Positions 10,817 through 22,000 of a stretch of DNA of 64,000 nt are shown in pieces; within the stretch, counting starts at the first letter, position 1; every line of letters begins with the position of its first letter. The stretch is from Selaginella moellendorffii (taxonomy: Eukaryota; Streptophyta; Lycopodiopsida; Selaginellales; Selaginellaceae): assembly GCF_000143415.4 (NCBI RefSeq), contig NW_003314268.1:804011-868010 (forward strand). The letters are read 5' to 3'. Below the pieces are notes generated by a model that saw only the letters and a list, made by a program, of their open reading frames with translations, was not told where the DNA came from and made no database searches. The position numbers were made by a program, and so were the translations under genes.

Positions 10817-13800
10817 CTCTCCCCCCCTAGGGAAGATTGACGTCCTTGTCGATGCACACTCGAGTCTAGAATACCGCCAAGGAAACAACTCCAGAAAAAG
10901 TTCACGGTATTCACACTATGTGAGAAATGCACCAACTTAAATGAGTTAGGAGGCAACCTCTTTGTCTAACGCGGATGCGGTATTAGCTCAGACACCTTCC
11001 GGCCGTCGCTGACAAGGAAATGACCAACGGAGTCAGCCATCCTTGCTGCTCTGGGAATCACCCAGCTTACAAAAGTGTGATACACTCTTGCCTGCAAGGA
11101 CATAGAGAGAGAAGCCAGAGGCCCCAACCCTCATGAGCAAAGAAACCAAACCCGTCGGTAAGGTTTAGATAGACTACTGTAAACAGGCAGTTAGAGTTGT
11201 TTACACGGTCACGCCTTTTTGAACGGAATAAGGAACATCGACAGAGAGGCGGGTTATGTGACCAGTCGACAGTAGCTACCCCATGACTAGAGATTTCAAC
11301 ATGCACACGAAGTGCCAAAGCCAGTCTGCCTATACTGGCTCAAACTCAAAGATCAATAGATGGACAATATCAAAGTCAGAGACAATGATATCTTAGAGAC
11401 TTAATTATCAGTGACTAAATCTTACATTAGAACACAAAAGTATTCCAAGCAAGTTATCGTCCGATAAACCAGTAGTATAGTATAGGAACCACCAAGATCA
11501 TTGTAACTGGTAAACAGAATGCACGATCCAACAAAATTCAATAGCTAGTATATCATCAAGGAAACTCAATGATGAAACTTAACTATCAAAGATGGTAGAT
11601 AGAATGCCAAACAATTTGTGAAAGAGAACTCAAAGAATACAAAGTATCATTGATTGACAAGCACAATGCTCGCGAATGTATCACCCAAAGGAAATAACAT
11701 CCCAACCTATCAGAACTAACTTGAGTAATAATCAACAGAATAGAATGAATGTGGCAAAACTAACAAACACTCATTCCTGCCAACTATCACAAAAGCCAAT
11801 CCGAATAGATCCCAGCCAACAATACTAAGGAACTTAAGTTGCTTAAACAAGTATCAGCAACATCCTACTGATGTTTCAAACCCAAAAAACCAATCCAGAG
11901 CAAACCACAAAGAACATGTGATATTGCGAAAAACCAAAAACTATCAAAGAGAACAACTAACCATCATGAAAGATCATCAATCATCCTATCAAGAAAGAGA
12001 TGCATAATCATAGTTGAAGAAAGAATCTACCATCCCGAAGAATAGCAACTCAATCTATATCAATAATAATCAAGCAAAACTCTTTGACAAGGATAATCAG
12101 TTATCCTAGATGATAGTCAATTATCACCAATGATTGCTAGATGCAAATACTAACTTCAATCTGGAAGCTAGAAGCCAAAATGCCTTCCCCAACAACTTTA
12201 AACAAATGGAACAACGAGCATAAAACTCAAAGAACCAAAAGCTTGAAAAAGTCTATAGCTAAGTCTTGCCTAACAATGATCACAAGCTTTGCATAAATTA
12301 ACTTCAATGCTAAAGAAGAAATCATGGTATAACCCACAATATCCTCCTCAACACATCCATAAGCTATACTACATAATGCAAAGCTAATGAAGAGCATGTT
12401 TGCATCAATTCAAAAGCCAAGTATAACGGAGCTATGCTCAACAAGTGATCATCTAATCGATCTTCCATGAATCTATCAATAGCAAGACATAACTCACTTC
12501 ATAGCAAGCACAAGAAGAATCATCAATGATCGATATATCCCAACTGAAATCCAGCAAGGATTCAATCACTAACTCTTTCCCTTTATAAAGCTAGCATAGT
12601 CCATGACTAAATCACTTTTCAAGGAAAAGCTCAAAACTCAACCTCTACTAAACAATCTTGTCTAGAACACAACTAACTCAAACTTACCACTCAATTCATT
12701 TGAACGTCAATACAGTTGCTAATTAGCAATTGTACAAATGCTAATAACACAAAGCTATAGCCAAATCATCAACACTATCTTTATCAAAACTAATGAAACT
12801 CGACATCAATCTTGCGGAGAGACATCTTATTTCACTAAAATCTCAACATCAACAATGTCAACGACAAAGCATCACTTCAATGCCATCAACACTAGAACAA
12901 AGCTAAAAGAAAGCACGAATGTATCACCACTCAAAGCTCTCTAGCAACCAAGCTAACCAAGGTCGAAGATACTTTAGTTAGTATCCGAGACCAATCCTTC
13001 AACATTACTCAGGTACAGATAACATTTCCTCAAGGAGTGAATCACCATGTCCAAGACTCAATGAAATCCAACACTATGAACTAAACACAACCAAATGATA
13101 TCAACAGAGGTAAAATCGACATGCCAACATGGAAAACCCATGTAAGTCTAACAACACCATCTGGTAAAGCAACTCATCACCGCTAAATCATCATCAAGTG
13201 AAGCAAGTATCAGAGGTCCTCGACGAAGTCTATAAGCAACCATTAGTTGCAAGGCAACCAACAATCACTCTTCAACTTGCCTTCACAAGACCCAAACACT
13301 AACTCTTGTCATCAAATCATATACTTATTCAACATGAACGTAATACCCTAGATACAAGATAAAGGTTTATTGATAAGCACAAACTAAATGACCACTCGAA
13401 TCCAACTCAACCGCAATAAGCTCACTAATACATTTAGCCAATGGCTCTGAGCATGCCTTGAAAAGGCTAGCTATGTGTAATCAACATTTAGTCGAAACTA
13501 AAGTGAAGACTACGAGATGGACTCATATCGGTACACAACCTCCACTTAAACAAAGCTATAGTATGGGTACCAACATCTCAACTACAAACAACTAAGTTGA
13601 ACATCACCATCCTTAGCCAAGGCGTAGGGCCACCAAGACCAAATCAAGATCAGTGAGAGTTCACTACTCTCATAGAGTCTAACGAAATGCAAAGTGCAAC
13701 CTGCCACCAAGCATAACGCTACAAAAGAAAGGCACAAGGGTCACCTTTCTGGAAAAGTGCAACGGCCACTTTTCTACACCAACTTTAGACTCTATCCAAC

Positions 13801-15791
13801 TTAATTGCCTTAGCCCCAAAAGTCAGCATCCCTTTTGGGCTGCATCATACAAATTACCTACTAAGGTCTAAGCTAACTGAAGTCAACTCCAACCCTTTCA
13901 CTAGTTTGTACTGGCTTACGAAAACGGAATGGTTTTCGAGCAAAGTGATCAACAGATCAGCTATTGGATATATCTAAGAAAATTTGTAGAAAATTTCCAT
14001 CCTAGAGAAAGAATGACTCTCAGTCCAGGAATACAAACTTTCAAGACTCAACCAACTTCCTCCTATTAACAACTTCACATAGGTTCACCCCAACACAAAT
14101 TCTCATCACCCATAGTATGCTTAAGCCTTGAACATCTTTTTGCCCATTTTTTTGACATCTAACACCGACATCTGTAAAATACAAATGGAACACCCAAGGC
14201 TTGATCACGAAGACCACATCTTCGGATATCCACATTGCACTAACACTCTTCTTCAACCACTTTGAAGATTCAATGTGAAACTAAAACACTAACAAGAAAA
14301 ATGACATGGAAAATCAAGCTCTAAGGAAACTTCCTCATCACTTAAAATAACAATGCCACTTTCACTAACACAAATGCTAATAATGTTAATGCCTCAACCT
14401 CACACCTTCTCTATCTAACAATCTACTTCAAGTGTTAACGGATCAACTAATGAGCTATAGCAAATGAATGCTACAACCATTTTTCCAACACCTTATGGGC
14501 AAATCCTCAAGGAACCAAGGAACCAACTTAATCTTAGCATAATGGACCACCATCAAGGATCCAGTCAAAGCTACTACAATGCTACTTCGTGCAAGTAGAC
14601 TAGCTTCACCATCAACCACTTTGGGGTTGATCATCGTTTAACCAAGCAACTTCGTAAACACATCGCTCATTATCATATGGATATGATATAAATATCACAA
14701 TGATTTGATCATAAATTGAGTAACATAATGAGCAATGCCAATGTCATTACTACAAAAGTTTATGTGAGTATCAAGTGTCAACTCGATTCGACAAAATGTA
14801 ACATAAATGCCACACTCCACTGATAGTGATTTACAACACCCAAAACCACTAACTTTTGTTCACAACACAGACAAGCTCATGCCACTCTCTTTCCGACCAA
14901 ACTCAAAACTAATCCAACACCAAGCTACTCAAGGAGCAATAGCAAGGTTCCCCAGAAAAGAATTGAGCATTGCAACCCAAGTCTTCTAATAGCAAGCCTA
15001 GACAAAATAGTTTAGTGCTTCATTACTATCCATCCCATGACTCACCATTTACAAGACCATCATTTCCAACATGCATCAAAGTAGGGGCTCTTGATTGCAT
15101 GATGTGAACATGGGCAATGGGTCACACCTCGTTGCAAATCATCTCTCCAAGAAGAGAACATGATTTACGTGTTTGATCCTTTGTCCCTGATGACTATTCT
15201 TTCGGTCTCATCTTTGACTACACCTCAAGCTTGCTTTCACACTACCTTCAGTCCAATCCAAGAGAAGTTTATGAGAGAGCACAGCAATGACTACTTAAAC
15301 CAATAGACTAATCCCTACAGTTTTGATTGATCCACTTGTAACCATGCCTAAGAAGGATCCACTAGTGCCATGCTAAACAGCTACGGATTAGCATATTTGC
15401 CACTCATAGCAAACCCAGGGAAGGTTTGCTTTTACCCACGGTATATGGAACAACTCATAGAACCATTGGAACAACCCATGGAACGACCGATAGACTAACA
15501 TTAATTCTGCCAACTCAAAACGTAACCTTGAGTTGCTAATATGCCTCACATACGAGCCCAAGCGTAAACTCATGCTAACGGAGCATCTCAAATCCATCTT
15601 ATGAGCCCAAGAGCAAGCTCACATTATTAGGTACAAAAGATAACCAAAACCATACCCAAGGAACGAATGTGAACCCTTTGCACCAAACGTGTACCCACTC
15701 GGATCATCACTTTCATCTCTGTGTATGCAACGAGACTAATTGCCTAATCTCATTGAATAGTACTCCCTGAGATTCATCCTCTGATACCAAA
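10817..15791 (-). other. LARD A internal region, noncoding
   Basis: Nearly 5 kb with no open frame longer than about 85 codons and no retroviral motif. The PBS is at the right end: CTCTGATACCA at 15779-15789 (TGGTATCAGAG on the minus strand, as for initiator tRNA-Met). The strand is A/C-rich here and T/G-rich in copy B, as expected from the opposite orientation. Confidence 0.85.
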
Positions 15792-15809
15792 TGTAGCGCA
15801 CGTGGTTTT
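15792..15809 (-). repeat. LARD A right (5') LTR, first 18 bp
   Basis: TGTAGCGCACGTGGTTTT, then the gypsy LTR begins at 15810. The LTR resumes at 33722 with GTTTTGACCC. GTTTT is duplicated at 15805-15809 and 33722-33726, so the gypsy insertion point is exact. Confidence 0.93.
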
Positions 15810-16035
15810 TGTCAGGAATCCCCCAATTCTTGCCACATTCTTGACTCTCGCCGGATTCCTGACCTGCAGACCACATTCCTGACTCTCGAGACACTTCCCT
15901 ATTCCTGACTCTCGAGACACTTCCCGATTCCTGAGTCTCGAGCCACATTCCTGATGATGATGTGGCACCTCCTCGACCTCAGCTATATTTAGGCCGTCCT
16001 CGATCCAAGAGTGGTGGAGCTTCATCAACCTATAG

Positions 16036-16043
16036 TATATATA
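16036..16043 (+). promoter_or_regulatory. TATA box of the gypsy LTR promoter
   Basis: TATATATA lies 30 bp upstream of 16066, where the sequence complementary to the primer-binding site begins. That spacing makes 16066 or a base close to it the likely transcription start. Confidence 0.7.
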
Positions 16044-16065
16044 GGTTAGCCTTGTTCCATTTCTC

Positions 16066-16080
16066 CACAATCTGAATCAA
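16066..16080 (+). promoter_or_regulatory. Putative self-primer at the 5' end of the gypsy RNA
   Basis: CACAATCTGAATCAA is the exact reverse complement of 16173-16187. It sits at the predicted RNA start, which matches the arrangement in Tf1, where the first bases of the RNA fold back on the PBS and are cleaved to prime reverse transcription. Confidence 0.7.
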
Positions 16081-16172
16081 CGCCAGTCTAAGGCCTCTTC
16101 TTTGTTTCCACTAGCTTTTCTCTTTGTCTTTTTGCATTTTCCAGTCTTGATCTTGTCAGGGGTCTTGACAGT

Positions 16173-16187
16173 TTGATTCAGATTGTG
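16173..16187 (+). promoter_or_regulatory. Gypsy primer-binding site (self-priming type)
   Basis: TTGATTCAGATTGTG starts 2 nt after the 5' LTR end, the normal PBS position. It does not look like the 3' end complement of tRNA-Met and pairs perfectly over 15 bp with 16066-16080. Confidence 0.72.
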
Positions 16188-16269
16188 CTTTTTCGTTTTT
16201 TGATTTAGCTCGTTTTGATTGTTTGATTACCTTTGCCTTTTTTTCCCCCTTTTTTCTTTCTTCTTGCCA

Positions 16270-17160
16270 ATGGAGTCTCCAAGCCATCCTGATTTCTTTG
16301 CTAAAGTCCTTGCAAAAATCTAGTCTGAGAATACCGAGCTGAAGGTGACCCTTCTTCGCATGCAGCAGGAGCTTGCTTCACTTTCGGCTCAAGGATCCAG
16401 CAAAGTTCTTGAACCGAAGGTGAGCTTCCCGGCGAAATTTTTAGGCAAGCGTTCGGAGCTTCGCGGATTCCTGAACCAGATGGAGTTGATCTTCGCACTT
16501 CAACATCGGCGGTACCCTACTCCCGAGTCTCAAATCGGCGCGATTGGGACGTTGCTCGAAGGTGCAGCTTTGTCATGGTTTTCTCCTCTTTTGGAGAAGA
16601 GCATGAAAGGGGTCGTGGTTCCAGAACTGATGGATCTTCAATTGTTCAAAGAGAAGCTCGAAGCATGTTTTGGCGAGACGGATCGGGTTCGGGCTGCTAC
16701 CACAAAGATGAGACGTCTCTCTCAGGGGTCTCGTCCTGCCTCGATCTACGCTGCAGAGTTCCAACTCCTTGCTTTGGACACTCAGTGGGATGAGCGGGCC
16801 CTGATTGACCAATTTTGTTTCGGCCTCAACAACGGTGTCAAGGATTTGTTGCTCACCATGGAGGATCCCAAGGACCTGTCGGATGCCATCAACAAAGCTG
16901 TTCGATGTGACAATCATCTCTTTGAACGTCGTTAGGAAAGTCGCCGCGCCGCTGTTTTTCCGTCCTAGACTCAGGAATCCCAACTTGAGTCTTCGGGGCA
17001 TACTCCTGAACCTACTGCTCCGGTTTCGATGGATATTTCTGGTACTCCCCAACTCATTAGAGGGAAGTTGAGTCCTACTGAGAAGCAACGTTGAATATCT
17101 CATAATATTTGCCTCTATTGTGCTGATCCTAATCACAAAGCAGCTGTATGTCCCAAGAAG
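16270..17160 (+). pseudogene. Gypsy gag (capsid and zinc knuckle), broken
   Basis: The likely start ATG at 16270 gives MESPSHPDFFAKV and hits a stop at 16321-16323. The frame then stays open to 16935. It has a coiled N-terminus (TLLRMQQELASL) and a gypsy capsid core with KRSELRGFLNQMELIF, GALSWFSPLLEK and FGLNNGVKDLLL. After a stop at 16933 and further stops at about 16966 and 17092, a CCHC knuckle follows at about 17106-17150 (CLYCADPNHKAAVC, C-x2-C-x4-H-x4-C). Gag would package the element RNA. At least four in-frame stops make this copy inactive unless read through. Confidence 0.85.
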
Positions 17161-17169
17161 CCTCCTCGA

Positions 17170-18595
17170 CTGCTCGAGTTCACTCTGCCTCAAAGTCCAC
17201 GTCTATTGCAATCGGGAAACGACCCTCTCCAAACAGAGTAGGAGCTGTCTGTTTGGACTCCCCGAATAAAAATCACTTTTCTTTTTTATCAAGCTCCTCA
17301 CCACCTTTCATCAAAGCCACCACCAATTCCCGCAACTTCCGCGTCCCATGTCTCCTTTCTTTCACCGGACAATCAGGACTCAAGGCTCTGGCATTACTGG
17401 ACTCGGGTGCAACTTCCTGCTTCATGGACACGGACTTTGCTGCCCGACATCACGTTCCTCTTTCTCCTACCATACGGGATTTGAGGGTTGAAGGCATCGG
17501 CGGGCATTTTGTGTCTCCATCTTCTGGACTTAGGGAAACGTTGCCCGTTCGAGTACACATCGGGTCCACTGTCACCGATATCGCCTTCAACATCATCAAC
17601 AGCAAGTCCTCCTCTGTGGTGCTCGGTCTTCCTTGGTTCCAATTACATCAGCCTCAAATCTGTTGGAAGGAATTACAGCTCATCTCTCCCACGGCTTCCC
17701 CTACTGTTCATCGAGTCCGAATCAGGAAAAGTTCCCTAAACTCAAATTGTTCTGTTCCTGACTCTATAAAGTTTTCACCCTTTTCTTTTTCCTCTCTTCC
17801 ATCTTACACTGGACCGTATCCTCGTCTCATCATTCCATTTAGTCGTACGCCTCCTCCTATCTCCACAATCACTATGAAAGAACTCCTTCATGAAGACCTC
17901 TTTTTCTTTTTGCTTTGCATGTTTTTCCTGTCAGTCTTCCTGAGAAGTATCATGATTTTGGGGATGTGTTTGACAAGAAAAAAGCTAGTGTACTGCCTGT
18001 TCATCGGCCTTATGATTGTCCCATTGATTTACAGGAAGGAGCGTCACCTCCGTGGGGGCCTATCTACGGGTTATCCCCGTCCGAGCTTAAGGCCCTCAAA
18101 GAGTACGTGGATGAGAACCTTGCCTCGGGCTACATTCAGCATTCGCAGTCCCCGGCTGGAGTGCCTGTCTTCTTTGTCAAGAAGAAGGATGGGAGCTTGC
18201 GGCTAGTCATCGACTACCGAGGTTTGAACAAGGTGACTGTTCGGAACCATTATCCGCTGCCCCTGATCTCGGACTGTTGGAATGTCTCGGCGGTGCCCGC
18301 TTCTTCACCAAGATCGACCTCCGTGGAGCATACAACCTGATCCGGATCCGGCCTGGTGATGAATGGAAGACTGCGTTCCGAACCCGCTATGGCCACTTCG
18401 AGTACACTGTCATGCCATTTGGCTTGACAAATGCTCCAGCAGTTTTCCAACACATGGCGAATGACATCTTTTGGGAGTTTCTTGATCAGATGGTGATCGT
18501 CTACCTCGATGACATCCTCATCTACTCAAAAACTCAGGAGGAGCATGAAGAACATGTACGCAAGGTGCTAGCGAAGCTGCGAGAACACGGCCTAT
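17170..18595 (+). pseudogene. Gypsy protease and N-terminal reverse transcriptase, broken
   Basis: The protease active site is visible as ALLDSGATSCFMD at about 17390, followed by a flap region and a VLGLPW-type motif (17620). After a frameshift around 17905-17915, the RT frame at 17915-18340 contains [21 protein letters not shown] and then breaks. The next frame (18277-18595) contains the fingers and palm with [15 protein letters not shown] and the catalytic YLDDILIYS at about 18499-18525. The frame is cut after ...REHGL by the DNA transposon and resumes at 30997 with YAKLEKCSF. Confidence 0.9.
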
Positions 18596-18619
18596 AAGCT
18601 CTATTTCGTTAAAGTGGGA
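18596..18619 (+). repeat. Left terminal inverted repeat
   Basis: AAGCTCTATTTCGTTAAAG followed by TGGGA, identical over 24 bp to the reverse complement of the right end. A second inverted piece (AAGTGGGA/TCCCACTT) forms a small subterminal hairpin at about 18612-18638. Confidence 0.95.
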
Positions 18620-19037
18620 ATTGTCATTATCCCACTTGTAAAATAAGGTTTCCAAACCTTTATATAGTATATAAATATAACAAAATTCAACTGCATTGAG
18701 GCACATGCCATTTTATTTTAAACAAGGAAATGTCTACTCAATCACTTCTCCTCCCCCTGCCACTGCTTCACCTCTCTCTTCTCCTTGTCATCGTCGTCCA
18801 ATTTCTTTCCATCCTTTTAATATTGGCTCAGTTGCTCCGAGTCTAGGTGGAGCCCAAGTCCCCATTCAATCTTTACTTTCCCATTATTAATAAAACAACT
18901 TCGTAGACTTCCAATAACATGCTGTAACACTTCTAGTATAATGCAAATCCTCTCAAAGAATTGTCTTTTAATATTAATACAATTGCATGGAACACCATGC
19001 CATAATAAGTTACATTTTTAAATAAATACATGCCATC
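18620..19037. other. 3' flank of the ParB/HAD gene inside the transposon
   Basis: AT-rich subterminal region. It contains degenerate forms of the palindrome at 18695-18711 and around 18984-19003, and two isolated CATGCCAT half-sites at 19031 and 19231 (the latter inside the HAD exon). No other gene is seen. Confidence 0.6.
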
Positions 19038-22000
19038 TCAGACTGTTATTTTTTGCCTCCAACGCCTATACAATAATCTTGGAATTTCATCACTCTCCAC
19101 ACTATCAGGATTTAAACCCAATAGTAATGCCATCTCTTCTCTAATACGTCCACGCTCATGTTCAGTGGTCGAAGAACCCATCCGGTTGAGCAGATTATGG
19201 AGATGCGGATAGTGCTTGGCTAGACAATATACATGCCATAAATGATGACTGGTGTCTGTCCGATCAAATGGCTTCTGATATACCGTTCCATCTGCCATTT
19301 GGTTGATTTCTGCAGCCACCTCCTGGACTGGCCGGTTCTCTATCACCATCGCTCCAAGCCGTTTTGCAAGGTCCCCCAGAACATACGGTTTCTTCTCCCT
19401 AGTTTCCATACTGCAAGAGATGGGGTGCACTGCATATGTGTGCGTGTTCGCTGCAGTTTTAATCGGCGAGTCATCGATGATGAGGATTTCACTTGAGCTA
19501 GCAGTCCGGTTCATCACTACAGCCTCTGGCTTGACGAAGATGGGCTTGCTACCCCTCACATGGACCATAGTCAAGCAATCCTCCTGTGTTAGGAGAAAGT
19601 CAAATGGTAATATTACTCGCGTCTGATCGTGCATCATCTGTAGCAACGTTAATGCATTGTGGCGCATCATGGATGTCCAAACTCCCAATTGCAAATTGAA
19701 CCCGGCCCTCTGTTTTAAGTGTCGCATGGTCATTATTAGATCCCGCAGTTTCTCCCGTGTGATTAATGTGAATCTGTCTCTTTTGACCAACTTGCGACCG
19801 CAGGCTTTGGAGGGTGCAATGACATTCGAGGACGAGCCACGCTCATGGGAGAAAAGGACACCGTTCAGATCAAAAACGATACAGTACCTTCGCCGTGACT
19901 CTGAAATGAAATGCGTCAGCATAAAAAATGGTACAAGTCAATTTTACCATCTACAATATTAGCGAATGTTGCTCCCGATGGTCGTTGAGAGGGTTTTGGT
20001 CGAGGAAACGTGAAGGGCGGAAATACTCTCCTCTGCAATGTGGGGTCAATCGCATCCGATGGCGTGTGGGCACATGCCATTTCAGCTGTAGACTCTGGTA
20101 CAACTGGCTCAACAGTGGCATGGGGTGGTTCCGATGGCGTGTGATCACACGCCATTTCAGCTGGTGCCTCCGTTGGTAAAGTGGACATGACCGAACAAGC
20201 AGCAGGGGCGGTGTAGGGAGGTTCCAACGGCGCGTAGTCAGACGATTGGGCACACGTTGAGTCCATTGGAAATGAGGATACGACCGGCTCGGCGGCTGGG
20301 GCGGCCTCATGTGGGTCCAATGGCGCCTGGTCACCGTCAGTTGGATACGTGGACAAGATTGACTCAGTGGTATGGGCAGCATCAAGTGGAGCGTGGTCAG
20401 CTTGCTTGGCGTTGATATGGATAGTAGCCTCCACCAGCTCTGATGACTCTTGCAGCCAAGTAGAGTCCACTGGCGGATCCATATGCATGTCCAAATATCT
20501 CCCTTCGATTGAGATGGTATCCTCCCGTGCTACTAAAAACAAACTCATTAGCACATTGAATCGACTATACTGTATTTACCATCAACTGCTATTGAGGAAC
20601 TAGGACCGATATCACTTGAGCGCACTGCTGATTCTGAAGGATTGGACATACGTTTCGACCCTTGCTTGGCACTATCCTTCCTCGACACTAAAGGCTAGAG
20701 TTTGTAAATTCAACTGAATAATCTCTACTTACCATTTGCTCTGCGACCTACATGGACAATGTTAGAAATGGTAAAAGGTTAGGAATGGATGTATTATTAT
20801 TTACCTGATGGTTTGTCTTGTATGACCTTCCTCCGCCGCTCTTTGGCCACCTCAGGCTGGCCATCGTCGTCATCATCGTCGTCGTCGTTATTGTGATCGT
20901 CACCATTGTGAGGACCATCCAAGTCCTCTTCGTCCTCCTCTTCTTTGTCCTCCTCTTCGTCCTTCTGCTCTTCTTGCTCATTATCTTTCTCTGGCTCCTC
21001 ATCCCCCTCCTGCATTTCTTCCATAGGCTGCTCAGGCTGGATGGCTTGTTCTTCCAGGACCATCTTGGGAAAATCATCTGGCCGAGTCTCCATCTCAAAA
21101 TACAAGACATCCATAGCTTGTTTTAGTGCGTGACCTAGGACCGTATCCTCACCCGACTGTCTTAACATGGTTTCTGCACGTTCTTGCACCCTTCGAAGAC
21201 GACGAGATGAGAAAAACGTGGCCCTGCCTTGAAAAGCTTCCCTCATCCATTGTACCTCTCCATTGAGATTGGGGAAGGGGAGTCCGCCATAGGAATCTGA
21301 GTCATGAGGTGGTGACTGCCTGCTTTCACTCAGCCCTTGATCTGCAATGAATGGCATGAGCACACACGCCATAACCGCGAGGCATTACCTATCATCTTTT
21401 CGTTGCCCTTCTTCCTTTTCGAATCAAACGCCTCTGATCTCGACGACTGTCCAACGTGCTTTCGCTTTTTATGACCACTGTCAGTTTGAGCTTGGCTGGT
21501 GCTTGCCTGTTTTGCCTTTGAAGAAGTTTCTCCTGCAAGGAATGGCATGAGACCACACGCCATTGCAAATATAATTTGTACCTCCTTTTTTCCTATTGCT
21601 TTTCTGTTTGTCCTTCTTCGATGCGCCACCAGTGCGCTTTTCAGTCCTCGTGTCTAAATATTCACAACGATCTATAATCAAAATGGCGTGAGGCCTCACG
21701 TGACCTTACCTTGTGCAGGTTGTGAGCTCGGCCCAACATGGGTATCTTCAAAAGTAGCTGTTAACGCCGTTTCAGCATCTGGGGGTGGCCACGCTCCTGC
21801 ATACAGAGCTTGTGAGATAACATTTAAACTTAAAGTGTGTACTCACCAGGTTCGCAGAGAAGATACTGTTTTTCTTTGGCAACTGTAATTATATGCTCCA
21901 TTGAAGTCATCTCTTCAATGGAGTTTGTCACCGCAACACAAGGGACACCCTTGAGTAGTGCGGCTCGAAAGAATAGTCCGCCGCAGTTGTACTCGACAAC

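Larger units (their letters stand above)
15810..16170 (+). repeat. Gypsy 5' LTR
   Basis: Starts TGTCAGGAATCCC and ends GGTCTTGACA. It contains tandem 'ttcctgactctcgagacactt' variants (15832-15955), a TATA box and the probable transcript start. The 3' LTR is the same length. Confidence 0.93.

Noticed and set aside
19038-19922. HAD gene as an ordinary host gene interrupted by a transposon
   Set aside because: It lies fully inside the exact TIRs and joins in frame with upstream exons that contain the element's palindromes.
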